DNA from: a virus
Virus record (IMG/VR): IMGVR_UViG_3300034198_029340
Location: 1 to 24,162 of that record
Direction: 5' to 3' (one strand)
Length of the DNA stretch: 24,162 bases
Numbering within the stretch: position 1 is the first letter of the stretch; the number at the start of each line of letters is the position of its first letter. The position numbers and the translations under genes were made by a program. Under the pieces are notes generated by a model. That model saw only the letters and a list, made by a program, of their open reading frames with translations. It searched no databases and was not told where the DNA came from. Shown piece after piece: positions 1 to 7,487 of this stretch.

Positions 1-290
1 GACCATTGCCTGATTTCAGATACGGTTGCTGCCTTTATTGTAATCTCTGCATCGTCTGGATAAAATAGTCCACCTGACGGTAAATTGGCCAATGGTATGT
101 TTTTCCAAAAAAGATCGTTTGAGCCACTCACAGTTGATTCAACCATGGGCGTAGTGGCTTTTCCCAGCGAATTAGCAACCGGTGCAGGTGCTTCAGGCAC
201 AGCCTTAACGTCCTGATTCTTTCCGTAGATTTTGTCCTGCTGCTCTAAAAAGGCCAGCCCCTCACTTTGGAGTTCTTCCTCGTCTATCAT
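1..290 (-). CDS. Virion protein, possibly baseplate-hub related (3' end outside window)
   Basis: The reading frame is open from an ATG at 288-290 to the left edge, so only the first 96 codons are visible. The product starts MIDEEELQSEG, has a Pro/Ala/Val-rich linker around residues 35-45, and then the segment LPSGGLFYPDDAEITIKAAT followed by VSEIRQW. From memory, a segment of the type LPS-x-G-x-x-YP...ITI/V...T-x-x-E occurs near the start of T4-like baseplate hub or hub-assembly proteins (gp26/gp28 type) in environmental myoviruses; this is a resemblance, not a search result. The neighbouring genes are virion-like. The missing C-terminus prevents a firmer call. Confidence 0.55.
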   Translation of the reverse strand, partial: MIDEEELQSEGLAFLEQQDKIYGKNQDVKAVPEAPAPVANSLGKATTPMVESTVSGSNDLFWKNIPLANLPSGGLFYPDDAEITIKAATVSEIRQW

Positions 291-313
291 GTACTATACT
301 GGGTTTATTGAAA

Positions 314-769
314 TTATATCACGAAATCTAGGAAAGTTTTCGCTAGATGTGATTTGGACTCATTGAGTCGGTTTAGGCTATCCGCATATACTTCAACCTT
401 TTTTAAGGTTTTCGGATCCTGAATAAATGCCCTAATTGTCTTTGTCTTCTTATCAATCTTAAAGCTGTCAAAACGGCCAATTATGATAGACGGTTCACGC
501 TTATCATTTGAAAAGGTTGAGTTTACCTGTACTCCACTTGTCCTGGAGCCCTTTTTAAAATGCAGGTTCATATTGTGAATCTCACGGTCAAACTCATCAG
601 TTTTGGCTGAAGCTGGCCTAGAAAGATCAGCTAGGGGTAGCAACTTGATTGCAATACCACTACTAAACGGCGACTTGGCTGCAACAAAATTAAAGTCAGT
701 CTTTCCATAGAAAGGAAGACCTCTCATTGCCTGTTGGCGTTGTCCAAATGTTAGTACTGGTGCTGCCAT
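314..769 (-). CDS. Hypothetical protein, 151 aa
   Basis: A complete 151-residue frame with an ATG at 767-769 and TAA at 314-316. It begins one base after the stop of the upstream minus gene (771-1100) and ends 23 bp before the truncated possible baseplate gene, so it sits inside one tightly packed minus-strand operon. The product is basic, with a Lys-rich central part (residues about 70-125) and no signal peptide or membrane segment. The alternation around residues 90-130 (IIIGRFDSFKID...IRAFIQD...VEVYADSL) suggests beta strands. I do not recognise the family. Its position among virion genes suggests a structural or assembly role, which is inference only. Confidence 0.6.
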   Translation of the reverse strand: MAAPVLTFGQRQQAMRGLPFYGKTDFNFVAAKSPFSSGIAIKLLPLADLSRPASAKTDEFDREIHNMNLHFKKGSRTSGVQVNSTFSNDKREPSIIIGRFDSFKIDKKTKTIRAFIQDPKTLKKVEVYADSLNRLNESKSHLAKTFLDFVI

Positions 770-770
770 A

Positions 771-1100
771 TTATAGTATTCCTGCTGTATTTGTTGTTCC
801 TAGCACAGTGATAAATGAGCCGGCCGGTGTTTCAAGTTTAGCAATATTAACGTATTCAGTTGCACCAGGTGCAAGATAAATTGTAGACCCTGTACCGGAT
901 GTGCCCTGATCAACGGTCCAAACTTTTACTGACCGGCCGTTAGCTGGATCCGGATTATGAATTCCAAACCAATTAGGCGACCATGTTCCAATTGACCCAT
1001 TTGAATCTTTGTGACCTGAGCCATCAGTAAAGGTTGGCGTATAGAGTACAGTATTGTTGGCAGGTTGATGAGTTTTTAGAAATTTTGGAATAGGTATCAT
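771..1100 (-). CDS. Small beta-rich virion-like protein, duplicate copy A
   Basis: A 109-residue protein starting MIPIPKFLKTHQPANN. It aligns along its whole length with the product of 1122-1448: both have a short basic N-terminus (KF-[LI]-KTH), then LYTPTFT-[DN]-GSG, DSNGSIGTWSPNWF, HNP, VWTVDQGTSG or IWTVDQGTSG, and a TTNTA/TTNTTA ending. Small Gly/Ser/Thr-rich all-beta proteins of this kind are typical of virion decoration or adhesin subunits, but I do not recognise a named family. It follows copy B in the same operon, 21 bp downstream, and is followed after one base by the 314-769 gene. No Shine-Dalgarno sequence is visible. Confidence 0.7.
   Translation of the reverse strand: MIPIPKFLKTHQPANNTVLYTPTFTDGSGHKDSNGSIGTWSPNWFGIHNPDPANGRSVKVWTVDQGTSGTGSTIYLAPGATEYVNIAKLETPAGSFITVLGTTNTAGIL
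979..1007. repeat. 29-bp identical segment, copy in gene A
   Basis: This stretch, beginning GACCATGTTCCAATTGACCC on the plus strand, is identical to 1327-1355 in the neighbouring paralogue. It encodes the DSNGSIGTWS part of both products. Confidence 0.85.
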
Positions 1101-1121
1101 TTAGGTTAAACTAATTGTTTT

Positions 1122-1448
1122 TTAGATCATGGTTGCAGTTGTATTAGTGGTACCAAAGAGTGTTACGCTACCTGATCCAACCGTTATCTTGGCAATATTT
1201 GCATAGAATGTTCCACCACCAAGCAGATATGCAACAACACCGCTGCCTGATGTTCCTTGGTCAACAGTCCATATTGTTACACTCTTAGCTGTAGCGCTTG
1301 GATTATGGACGGCAAACCAATTTGGAGACCATGTTCCAATTGACCCATTTGAATCACCGCGACCAGACCCGTTGGTAAACGTCGGTGTGTAGAGTGCAGT
1401 GCTATCTGAAGCAGTATGAGTCTTTATGAATTTAGCAATATATGGCAT
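1122..1448 (-). CDS. Small beta-rich virion-like protein, duplicate copy B
   Basis: I place the start at the ATG at 1446-1448 (product MPYIAKFIKTH, 108 aa). The frame is open for 32 further codons upstream, but that extension would run across the end of the preceding gene (1465-2169), and the shorter form matches the length and N-terminus of its paralogue at 771-1100. The two proteins share the order LYTPTFT, DSNGSIGTWSPNWF, TVDQGTSG and a C-terminal LFGTTNT or VLGTTNT motif, so this is a tandem gene duplication. The start lies 16 bp after the stop of the preceding gene. Function is unknown; a repeated surface or tail component is plausible. Confidence 0.7.
   Translation of the reverse strand: MPYIAKFIKTHTASDSTALYTPTFTNGSGRGDSNGSIGTWSPNWFAVHNPSATAKSVTIWTVDQGTSGSGVVAYLLGGGTFYANIAKITVGSGSVTLFGTTNTTATMI
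1327..1355. repeat. 29-bp identical segment, copy in gene B
   Basis: Identical at all 29 positions to 979-1007, at a spacing of 348 bp. It marks the most conserved part of the tandem duplication and could serve as a recombination site between the two genes. Confidence 0.85.
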
Positions 1449-1464
1449 CTGAGTTATATGGTTT

Positions 1465-2169
1465 TTAGCAAGCACAATCGTTTGGATCGGTATTGCTTTT
1501 TGCGTATATGACCACTCCCGTAACTTTGATACTGAAATCAGCATTTGGGTTGTAGATCTCTAGCTTATTTATTAGAGAGTCAGCTCCTCGAGTCTCGGGG
1601 TTTACGAAGTGCGCAAAAAACTCGTGTAATGGCATTGTAAATTCATCTAGATTTCGGTTGGTTATCTTAATCTGGCATTCGTAATCAGCTGGGAGTACAT
1701 CATTTCCATTCTTGTCCTTCATTGGGTACTTGATATAGAGCATGCAGCCCCTAGCATAGTTACGATCGTTTTGAACAACATAATAATAAGGAGTGCCAGA
1801 TGGATCAGCTCCGTTAATCTCAACATACTCATTCCCAGTCCCGAATGGATAATTAGATGGGTTTCCAGAAGGCTGATATGGAATGACGGAATCAGTATCA
1901 TTGTCATATACTGATAAGGTTTCGCCAGCACATACTTCAAAATCAATGGCTAGACTGCTGTCAACTGGGTATGCGAAATTAGACAACTCGCAAAAATTGG
2001 TTTCCTTTTGCGATCCATTAAAGATTGAAAAACATTTGTCAACTAGTCGTAGGGCACGCTTAGTTGGCAAGGTTGAGCAAAGATTAGCGAATGCATCACT
2101 AACTCGTTTAGCTAAAGGATCATCATTGTATTTGATATAAGCCATTCTTGATAGAACATTTTTAATCAA
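1465..2169 (-). CDS. Hypothetical virion-like protein, 234 aa
   Basis: A 234-residue frame starting MIKNVLSRMAYIKYN. A second in-frame ATG at 2143-2145 would give MAYIKYN..., which resembles the starts of the next two genes (MPYIAKF, MIPIPKF), so the true start is uncertain by eight codons. The N-terminal third is alpha-helical in character (LAKRVSDAFANLCSTL, ALRLVDKCFSIF); the rest is beta-like with many Tyr, Asn, Asp and Gly residues. Cys residues are fairly frequent and the protein ends DPNDCAC. No membrane segment or signal peptide is seen. It heads a group of four short virion-like genes running to 314. The family is not recognised. Confidence 0.65.
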   Translation of the reverse strand: MIKNVLSRMAYIKYNDDPLAKRVSDAFANLCSTLPTKRALRLVDKCFSIFNGSQKETNFCELSNFAYPVDSSLAIDFEVCAGETLSVYDNDTDSVIPYQPSGNPSNYPFGTGNEYVEINGADPSGTPYYYVVQNDRNYARGCMLYIKYPMKDKNGNDVLPADYECQIKITNRNLDEFTMPLHEFFAHFVNPETRGADSLINKLEIYNPNADFSIKVTGVVIYAKSNTDPNDCAC

Positions 2170-2183
2170 TTACGATCAGCTTG

Positions 2184-2774
2184 CTATTGAATTCCTCTTG
2201 CTAACCTAGCGTCAATTGATATGTAATTATCTATTTGCGGCTCTGGCTTAATTATCTGGGGTTCAGTCTCCTCGGCAATATCTGGTTCAGCTTTAACTTC
2301 TGCTATGGTCACAATTTCTTCAGCATCTGGCCTAGTCTCGTCGGTCGGCTTTATGTAATCAACCAGTGACTTAATAAAGCCCAGTGCAACAATAGGTAAG
2401 ATAGCACCGCTCACGACTGAAAGTACTCTCTTTTGATAGATTAGATCTTCGTCAACCAGGCCAAATAGCTCAATCCATCCCTGGAATCCTTCTAGGTGGA
2501 CGTACGCGTAGTATGCATTACCCATAGCCTGCATAGCTGTGAGGATTAAGAAGAGGCTCCAAACAATACCCTTGTTCATCTTATCCAATGTTATCAAAGA
2601 TGCCAGAGAGGCAGCTGCTCCAACCTCAAAAGCAACAGCTAGACTAATTGCAAGCCAGGTTGGATTAGACAGCTTAAAGAAGTCAATCACATGCACGGTA
2701 GATATACATGACACAAGTAGGTACAGAGTAACAAACGTGCCAATGATAAAGTAGCTAGTAAGTTTCTTGTGCAT
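2184..2774 (-). CDS. Four-helix integral membrane protein
   Basis: A 196-residue protein with four hydrophobic segments at about residues 8-26, 41-62, 69-90 and 117-138. These are followed by an acidic, Pro-rich soluble tail (about 145-185) with repeated PEPQI and AEP elements. There is no catalytic motif. Its ATG overlaps the stop of the upstream minus gene by one base (TAATG), implying translational coupling with the single-pass protein at 2774-3058. Membrane proteins in a late phage operon are often lysis, superinfection-exclusion or envelope-modifying factors. Nothing in the sequence decides between these. I do not recognise a named family. Confidence 0.7.
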   Translation of the reverse strand: MHKKLTSYFIIGTFVTLYLLVSCISTVHVIDFFKLSNPTWLAISLAVAFEVGAAASLASLITLDKMNKGIVWSLFLILTAMQAMGNAYYAYVHLEGFQGWIELFGLVDEDLIYQKRVLSVVSGAILPIVALGFIKSLVDYIKPTDETRPDAEEIVTIAEVKAEPDIAEETEPQIIKPEPQIDNYISIDARLARGIQ

Positions 2775-3058
2775 TACTTCTCCAACTTTTTAAGCAGGAT
2801 ATCAATCTCAGCTTGGCGATTTACATCAAGCATGGTTCGGTCAGTTGACTGAATCATTCGTTTTTCAGCCTTAAGGCCTTCAATTTCAAGGCGTGAAACC
2901 AATTCATCTCTGTGACAAATTGAGTCAAGTTTGGCATTTGCAGACTTGACCTTTTTCTCTAGCCCGTTAATATTTCTCGAATTACTACACTCTTGCACAA
3001 GGATCACAAGCAGTAAGCCAACTACAATTTTACTAAAGTTTTGATTTATGAAATTCAT
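2774..3058 (-). CDS. Single-pass membrane protein with coiled-coil ectodomain (spanin-like topology)
   Basis: A 94-residue protein with a hydrophobic segment at residues 11-26 (KIVVGLLLVILV core). This is followed by about 65 charged residues with heptad-like hydrophobic spacing (INGLEKKVKSANAKLDSI..., LVSRLEIEGLKAEKRM...), so a short cytoplasmic N-terminus and a coiled coil outside are likely. That topology and size fit an inner-membrane spanin or holin-accessory protein, but no lysozyme or holin is recognisable next to it, so the lysis role is only a suggestion. The start lies 17 bp downstream of an AATAAATA box, and the stop overlaps the next ATG. Confidence 0.65.
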   Translation of the reverse strand: MNFINQNFSKIVVGLLLVILVQECSNSRNINGLEKKVKSANAKLDSICHRDELVSRLEIEGLKAEKRMIQSTDRTMLDVNRQAEIDILLKKLEK

Positions 3059-3075
3059 ATAATAGAATTTTTTAC

Positions 3076-3083
3076 TATTTATT
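3076..3083 (-). promoter_or_regulatory. Late-promoter-like box AATAAATA
   Basis: On the minus strand this reads AATAAATAGT and lies between the stop of the 3089-3403 gene and the start at 3058. It matches seven of eight positions of the T4 late promoter TATAAATA and recurs in front of several other genes here (10255, 19256, 20089, 23218). Confidence 0.45.
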
Positions 3084-3088
3084 CTAGC

Positions 3089-3403
3089 CTATTTAACTGC
3101 ATCCCATTCAATTCGACAGCTTAATCTCTTGTATCGAGCTTCAATATCATCAATTTGACGCTTAATAATCTGGTCAAAGAATGACTTAGCCGACTCATCA
3201 ACCTGACCTTCAAACTTAATAATACCATCTTCTTCGTATAGTCTTCCAATCGTTTTGCCTGTCTTAGGTTCGGTAAATTTAATAAAATGGTCAGCCGGTG
3301 TGAGCCACTTTAAATGATGGTTTGTGGTTAGAATAGCTCCAGTTAGAGCTGGGTCAGCTATTGTGGTACTGTATTCATTGTATGCATAATCTTCTGTTTC
3401 CAT
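3089..3403 (-). CDS. Hypothetical protein, 104 aa
   Basis: A 104-residue acidic protein starting METEDYAYNEYS and ending IEWDAVK. The middle (KFTEPKTGKTIGRLYEEDGIIKFEGQV) reads as a beta hairpin and the C-terminal third (DESAKSFFDQIIKRQIDDIEARYKRL) as an amphipathic helix. There is no membrane segment. It follows the 3407-3907 gene after three bases in the same operon, and an AATAAATA box lies just after its stop. Small beta-plus-helix proteins like this are common unassigned open frames in T4-like phages. I cannot name a family or function. Confidence 0.6.
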   Translation of the reverse strand: METEDYAYNEYSTTIADPALTGAILTTNHHLKWLTPADHFIKFTEPKTGKTIGRLYEEDGIIKFEGQVDESAKSFFDQIIKRQIDDIEARYKRLSCRIEWDAVK

Positions 3404-3406
3404 TGC

Positions 3407-3907
3407 TTATATCGTAATAGATTTAATCCATTCAGTTATTTCCGCACGATAGCATACTGCTTTAATTAGATAGGCTACAGAGACGGTAACCAGGCTAAGC
3501 CAGGCCAGGACATGAGCCCAATCTCCAAAGCCGGACATTGACCTATACTTTATCTGAATAAGATATGCATAGTGATCTGTTGTTTTTATACGTTCAGTTT
3601 TTGCCTCAATTAGCTCAGTAAGCTCGGCTGTCTCAAATATAAGCTTTTTTGAATTTATTGACTCTAGCACCCGACTACGCTCAAGCTCCATTACCTCAGT
3701 TCCCATCATTAGGGTTTCAGGTTCAAGATTTAGTATATAGTAGGCTCGACGTCTCATATCTAACCGCATGCCAACCTGGGAAAGTGAGCCATTCCTGTTA
3801 AGCTTTAGCATTTGGTTAACGTAAAAATTTCTATTTCTGATGTTTCTGACTATCAGCATTAGACTTCTCCAAAAGATAGTTGGGTTTAAGAATTCAAATA
3901 TGGTCAT
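3407..3907 (-). CDS. Hypothetical protein with C-terminal membrane helix, 166 aa
   Basis: A 166-residue protein. Residues 1-60 are basic and contain a semi-hydrophobic stretch (FEFLNPTIFWRSLMLIV). Residues 70-110 are a charged, helix-prone region rich in Glu and Lys, and residues 131-152 (AHVLAWLSLVTVSVAYLIKAV) form one convincing transmembrane segment followed by a short tail. There is no known motif. The gene follows the sigma-factor gene after a single base and precedes the 3089-3403 gene by three bases, so it is co-transcribed with both. A membrane-anchored phage protein of unknown role. Confidence 0.65.
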   Translation of the reverse strand: MTIFEFLNPTIFWRSLMLIVRNIRNRNFYVNQMLKLNRNGSLSQVGMRLDMRRRAYYILNLEPETLMMGTEVMELERSRVLESINSKKLIFETAELTELIEAKTERIKTTDHYAYLIQIKYRSMSGFGDWAHVLAWLSLVTVSVAYLIKAVCYRAEITEWIKSITI

Positions 3908-3908
3908 A

Positions 3909-4535
3909 TTAAAAATATTGCGCTAGGTTATCTTGCATGTGTGGGTTGTTTGCTAACACTCGATCCTTAAGCATTCTACGAGCCTTTCGAATCTTGGTTT
4001 TAACCGTGTTTAGGTTCATTTGATATTTCTCAGCAATTTCATTGCCCTTCATCAAATGAACCTCCTTATCAATTAGAATAGATTTTTCTAGACATTCTGG
4101 TAACTGTCGCATCTCAAGAGTTGTCATTGAATACAGAGAGTCCATGTAGATCTCACGCTCAAAGTTAGAAAGAGAAGTATCCTCGATTATTGGAGGAGTC
4201 AGCATATTATCAAGCCGTACTGCAAAATTGGTCTTTAGCTTATGCTTATGTAGCAATGATTCATTTTTTGCAATAGTATAGATCCAGGTAGTAAATCTAA
4301 ACTTATCACTATATGACGCTAGCCCTTTAAATATTTTGAATAGGGTATTGTGCAAAACCTCATCCGTTTCATCTGGATCGTTAAAAAACTTCCAAATAAA
4401 ATACTTAAGTTTTGGATACATGATTGTTGAAAGCCGATTTCTATCCCTTTCTGTATATTCTCCACTCTTTATTTTCTCAGCGAGAGATTGCATCTCATCG
4501 TTGAGTTGGCGATTGACCGCGTCATATGAACTCAT
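3909..4535 (-). CDS. Phage RNA polymerase sigma factor, ECF-like; candidate late-transcription sigma (gp55 role)
   Basis: A 208-residue protein with the two-domain layout of group IV sigma factors. A region-2 domain spans about residues 38-105 with the core helix LHNTLFKIFKGLASYSDKF followed by FRFTTWIYTIAKNE, which is the usual promoter-melting and -10 recognition part. A region-4 domain spans about 135-192 with the helix-turn-helix EIAEKYQMNLNTVKTKIRKA. There is no anti-sigma gene next to it. It sits between PhoH and small late genes, much as T4 gp55 is phage-encoded for late transcription. The TATAAATA-type boxes in this window are its plausible targets; that link is inference. Family call good, role moderate. 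Confidence 0.85.
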   Translation of the reverse strand: MSSYDAVNRQLNDEMQSLAEKIKSGEYTERDRNRLSTIMYPKLKYFIWKFFNDPDETDEVLHNTLFKIFKGLASYSDKFRFTTWIYTIAKNESLLHKHKLKTNFAVRLDNMLTPPIIEDTSLSNFEREIYMDSLYSMTTLEMRQLPECLEKSILIDKEVHLMKGNEIAEKYQMNLNTVKTKIRKARRMLKDRVLANNPHMQDNLAQYF

Positions 4536-4544
4536 GTTAATATT

Positions 4545-5264
4545 TTACTTAAAAAATTGGTGGTTTGGATTTTCGTCTTTCCATTTTTCATATCTTTCAG
4601 TGATTTGGATAAGAATTTTATTTCGAACAATATCTGAATCTCCGAATTGATGTACTCCAATGCCATTTACACCTGTCATTAATTTAATAAAGTCAGGTAG
4701 AGCTACCTTACTCTTTACTATATCGTATTGGCTAACATCTCCACAAATTAAAACCTTTGAGTCCTTGCCCATCCGGGTTAAAAAGAGCATGAGCTGCTTA
4801 AAATCGGCATTTTGAGCCTCATCTAAGATCATAAGACAATTATCAAAGGTTGCACCACGCATATAGGCAAGAGGTCTAAACTCAATGACGCCAGTGTTCT
4901 CTAACCAATTAACAAGTTGAGAGTCTTGCAGGATTTTACTTAGATTAGACCTGTAACTTTCCATAAACGGATCAATCTTGTCCTTTATTTCGCCTGGAAG
5001 AAAACCTAGTTTTTCGCCTGATTCCTGAATGGGCTTGGACAGGATGATTTTTTTAATTTTACCTGAGATATACAAGTTTAGAGCAGCCAGGCAAGCAGTA
5101 AAAGTTTTACTTGTACCTGCTGGCCCATAACAGAATGTAATATCATTAGACATGATTGTATTATGATAGGCCTTTTGTGCCGATTTTAGAACAACTGATC
5201 GAAGGTCATATTCAGTTATTTCGGTAATTGGCTTATTTCGGGTTGGTGCTTTAGGCTTTGACAT
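4545..5264 (-). CDS. PhoH-like P-loop ATPase
   Basis: A 239-residue protein with a PhoH-type nucleotide-binding domain: Walker A GPAGTSKT at residues 47-54, the family segment ILSKPIQESGEKLGFLPG at about 74-91, Walker B LMILDEAQN at about 144-152 and the sensor-like strand VLICGDVSQ at about 171-179. Length and motif order match single-domain phage PhoH proteins, which bind and hydrolyse ATP; some PhoH family members are linked to RNA metabolism, and the phage role is not settled. The N-terminal 20 residues are basic. It lies 9 bp upstream of the sigma gene and 4 bp after a 91-residue gene, so the set is likely one operon. Confidence 0.93.
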   Translation of the reverse strand: MSKPKAPTRNKPITEITEYDLRSVVLKSAQKAYHNTIMSNDITFCYGPAGTSKTFTACLAALNLYISGKIKKIILSKPIQESGEKLGFLPGEIKDKIDPFMESYRSNLSKILQDSQLVNWLENTGVIEFRPLAYMRGATFDNCLMILDEAQNADFKQLMLFLTRMGKDSKVLICGDVSQYDIVKSKVALPDFIKLMTGVNGIGVHQFGDSDIVRNKILIQITERYEKWKDENPNHQFFK

Positions 5265-5268
5265 AATG

Positions 5269-5544
5269 TTATATTTTTTTGGTGATTTTGTCTAATAGGG
5301 TCACGCACTCTTGGCACGACTCATAATCTTCAGTGCTCTCAAAAAAGGTCAGGGCCTTTTTAATGCAAATAGGCCATTCAGACTTTTGTGCAACGGCATC
5401 AACCGTTTCCTCCATTATCTTAACCTCCTTTACATAGATCTTGGTTGCACCTGACCGATGGGCTTCGTCAATTGATGCAAGTATTTGCTTAAACACTTCA
5501 CGTTTAACCCCTAAGTAGTTTTGAACTTCATCGAACTTTTTCAT
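5269..5544 (-). CDS. Hypothetical protein, 91 aa
   Basis: A 91-residue protein, MKKFDEVQNYLGVKREVFKQ..., mainly helix-forming and charged, with Cys residues in the C-terminal half (WPICIKKAL; YESCQECVTLLDKI). The CQEC pair alone is not enough for a zinc site. Its ATG overlaps the end of the terminase gene by four bases (5541-5544), so translation is probably coupled to the terminase, and PhoH follows four bases after its stop. Its location suggests a small accessory protein of packaging or late expression. The family is not recognised. Confidence 0.6.
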   Translation of the reverse strand: MKKFDEVQNYLGVKREVFKQILASIDEAHRSGATKIYVKEVKIMEETVDAVAQKSEWPICIKKALTFFESTEDYESCQECVTLLDKITKKI

Positions 5545-7487
5545 GTTTCTCCATAAAATTTTTGTACCGTATCGCGGTACTTCTGTATATAGGATTCATC
5601 TAGCCTAGACTGTGAACCTGATTGTTTAGCTGTGCCGCCTGCATTTAGGGCATTTAAAGTTCCAAAGTCATAGGTTGAGCCCTTAGTTAGGTACACCTCA
5701 TTTAAAAATTTGGCGTGGACTTCTGCAACATATTCTTTGGGTAATCTGTCCAATTCTGCATTTGCCAATTCCCAAAAGTTAGGAGACTCAAAAAATGCTG
5801 CTGTGTTAACACATGTCATTGCAAGGTCATCATTACCGCTTTGGCTTCGGTATGAACCGTTTGATGTTTTACCAAAGGATCCAAGTTCGTGTACTGTCTT
5901 AAATTCATTAGGCAAGATCTTATTGACTGCTGCTAGATATTTAAACCTCTCGCAAAATTTGATCTTATTTGTCATTGTGAGCTTAAGGCCTGGCTTCCAG
6001 TTTTGGGCTGCTTCTGTGTGTTTTGAAAAGACTAGCATTCCTGGCCAATAGAGCTCGTGCTTTGTGATCTTGTCCATTACGTATTCGCCTTTATGGTTTA
6101 GCTCAACCAGCAATTTAACCCTATCTGGGTTAAACACATTGAACATTATGTGTTCTAGTGAATTACAGTATTGATTAATGTCTTTACGATTTGTGCGAAA
6201 GGTTGCAACTTGCACCAGAGAAAATATATCGGTTTCATTTTTTATGAAATCTTTTACCTGCTCTAGCATCTTAATTGGCAAGGCTGTAAATTTGAATACA
6301 TTGACAACTGAGTAATCACGACTTAGCCCATCTGCTGTATCCAGTGATAGCACATAGAAGTTGGGATCCGCTTTAATATCATCTATTGTTAACTTGCTAA
6401 AGTTTGGATGAACCAAGAAACCATCTAATAGATCAAGATTATCGGGCGTTTGAGCCCAATCTGGTACAACATAATCAGTTCTGAGCTTAAATATCTTTTT
6501 CAGGTCCTTTGATGGCAATAATAGCTTATCGGATGAAAAGAACTGTAGACCATATTCTTGGTTAAAGTCTTCTTCTGAACCTAAGTTAGCAATTGTCATC
6601 TTCTTCCATGCCTCATCACGACCTGGTACTTGCCACCAATCAACACGTAATGGTACATATGTATTCTTGAGATCAAGTGCTTCCATATAGATCTCATAAA
6701 ACCTGTTCATACCATTAGGAGTTGATGTGATAATAATCTTTGAGTTACTTGAGGCTGAGATGGTCGGGTAAATTGCTCGATAAAAGAAATCAAGATAAGA
6801 CGGGTTAATGTGAGCAAATTCGTCAATGTACAGTACGTGAATTGTAAAACCAATACCCGTGTTCTTGGTAGTGGTACGGCCAATTAGACGACATCCATTA
6901 TCAAACTTCATTGACATTACGTTATTCGATACGCAGCCGGGCTTTAGGAAGAACGGCAAGTTCTCAAAGACTGATTTAATCTTGTCTAATACCTCTTTGG
7001 TAGTAGAGGCAATGTTAGCAACAGCCAACACATTTTTATCCGTATGGAATATGAGATACCAGGCAATAAACACGCCAGACATCACAGTTTTACCAATTTG
7101 TCGACTTGCCATTAGGATATTAAAACGATTATCCTTAAATGCCTTGATAATCTCCTCCTGATAATCCCTAAGAGTTATTTGTTGAATACCCTCTTCGGTC
7201 ATTACCTGTGCATACTTTGATGCAAAGTAAACCGGGTCAGCTTTACATCGACGAATCTCTTCTAATTCTTCTGGTGTATACTCAAAAACAATATTTGCCT
7301 TTTTCCAGGCTGGATCGTTATCCTTAAATGGAGAGTTTTTGACGGTCTTGATATCAATCACACCGTTTTCAAAATCATCTAGCAGCTGTTGGACTTTTAC
7401 ACTTGTCCAAATTGCATTGTTCTCCTGATCAAGGTTTGAGAGCTTAATTCTGGAAGCACCTCCACTATTACTTAAAAAGTCCTTCAT
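5541..7487 (-). CDS. Terminase large subunit (gp17-like DNA packaging ATPase/nuclease)
   Basis: The 648-residue product has both halves of a packaging motor. The ATPase domain has Walker A SRQIGKT (residues 128-134), Walker B VLYIDEF (218-224, Asp222/Glu223) and a coupling motif TSTPNG (254-259). The RNase H-like nuclease domain has the three acidic motifs SLDTADG (Asp383), LLVELNH (Glu462) and GNDDLAM (Asp553/Asp554). Spacing agrees with T4 gp17 (about 610 aa). The protein docks at the portal, translocates DNA into the prohead and cuts concatemers. It overlaps the candidate small subunit by four bases upstream and a small gene by four bases downstream. No frameshift or intein is seen. Confidence 0.96.
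   Translation of the reverse strand: MKDFLSNSGGASRIKLSNLDQENNAIWTSVKVQQLLDDFENGVIDIKTVKNSPFKDNDPAWKKANIVFEYTPEELEEIRRCKADPVYFASKYAQVMTEEGIQQITLRDYQEEIIKAFKDNRFNILMASRQIGKTVMSGVFIAWYLIFHTDKNVLAVANIASTTKEVLDKIKSVFENLPFFLKPGCVSNNVMSMKFDNGCRLIGRTTTKNTGIGFTIHVLYIDEFAHINPSYLDFFYRAIYPTISASSNSKIIITSTPNGMNRFYEIYMEALDLKNTYVPLRVDWWQVPGRDEAWKKMTIANLGSEEDFNQEYGLQFFSSDKLLLPSKDLKKIFKLRTDYVVPDWAQTPDNLDLLDGFLVHPNFSKLTIDDIKADPNFYVLSLDTADGLSRDYSVVNVFKFTALPIKMLEQVKDFIKNETDIFSLVQVATFRTNRKDINQYCNSLEHIMFNVFNPDRVKLLVELNHKGEYVMDKITKHELYWPGMLVFSKHTEAAQNWKPGLKLTMTNKIKFCERFKYLAAVNKILPNEFKTVHELGSFGKTSNGSYRSQSGNDDLAMTCVNTAAFFESPNFWELANAELDRLPKEYVAEVHAKFLNEVYLTKGSTYDFGTLNALNAGGTAKQSGSQSRLDESYIQKYRDTVQKFYGET

Noticed and set aside
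1449-1544. N-terminal extension of the 1122-1448 gene
   Set aside because: It overlaps the 3' end of the preceding gene in another frame and has no counterpart in the paralogue at 771-1100.
1883-2140. Plus-strand open frame of 85 codons
   Set aside because: It is wholly antisense to the 234-residue gene, has no start context and no recognisable product.
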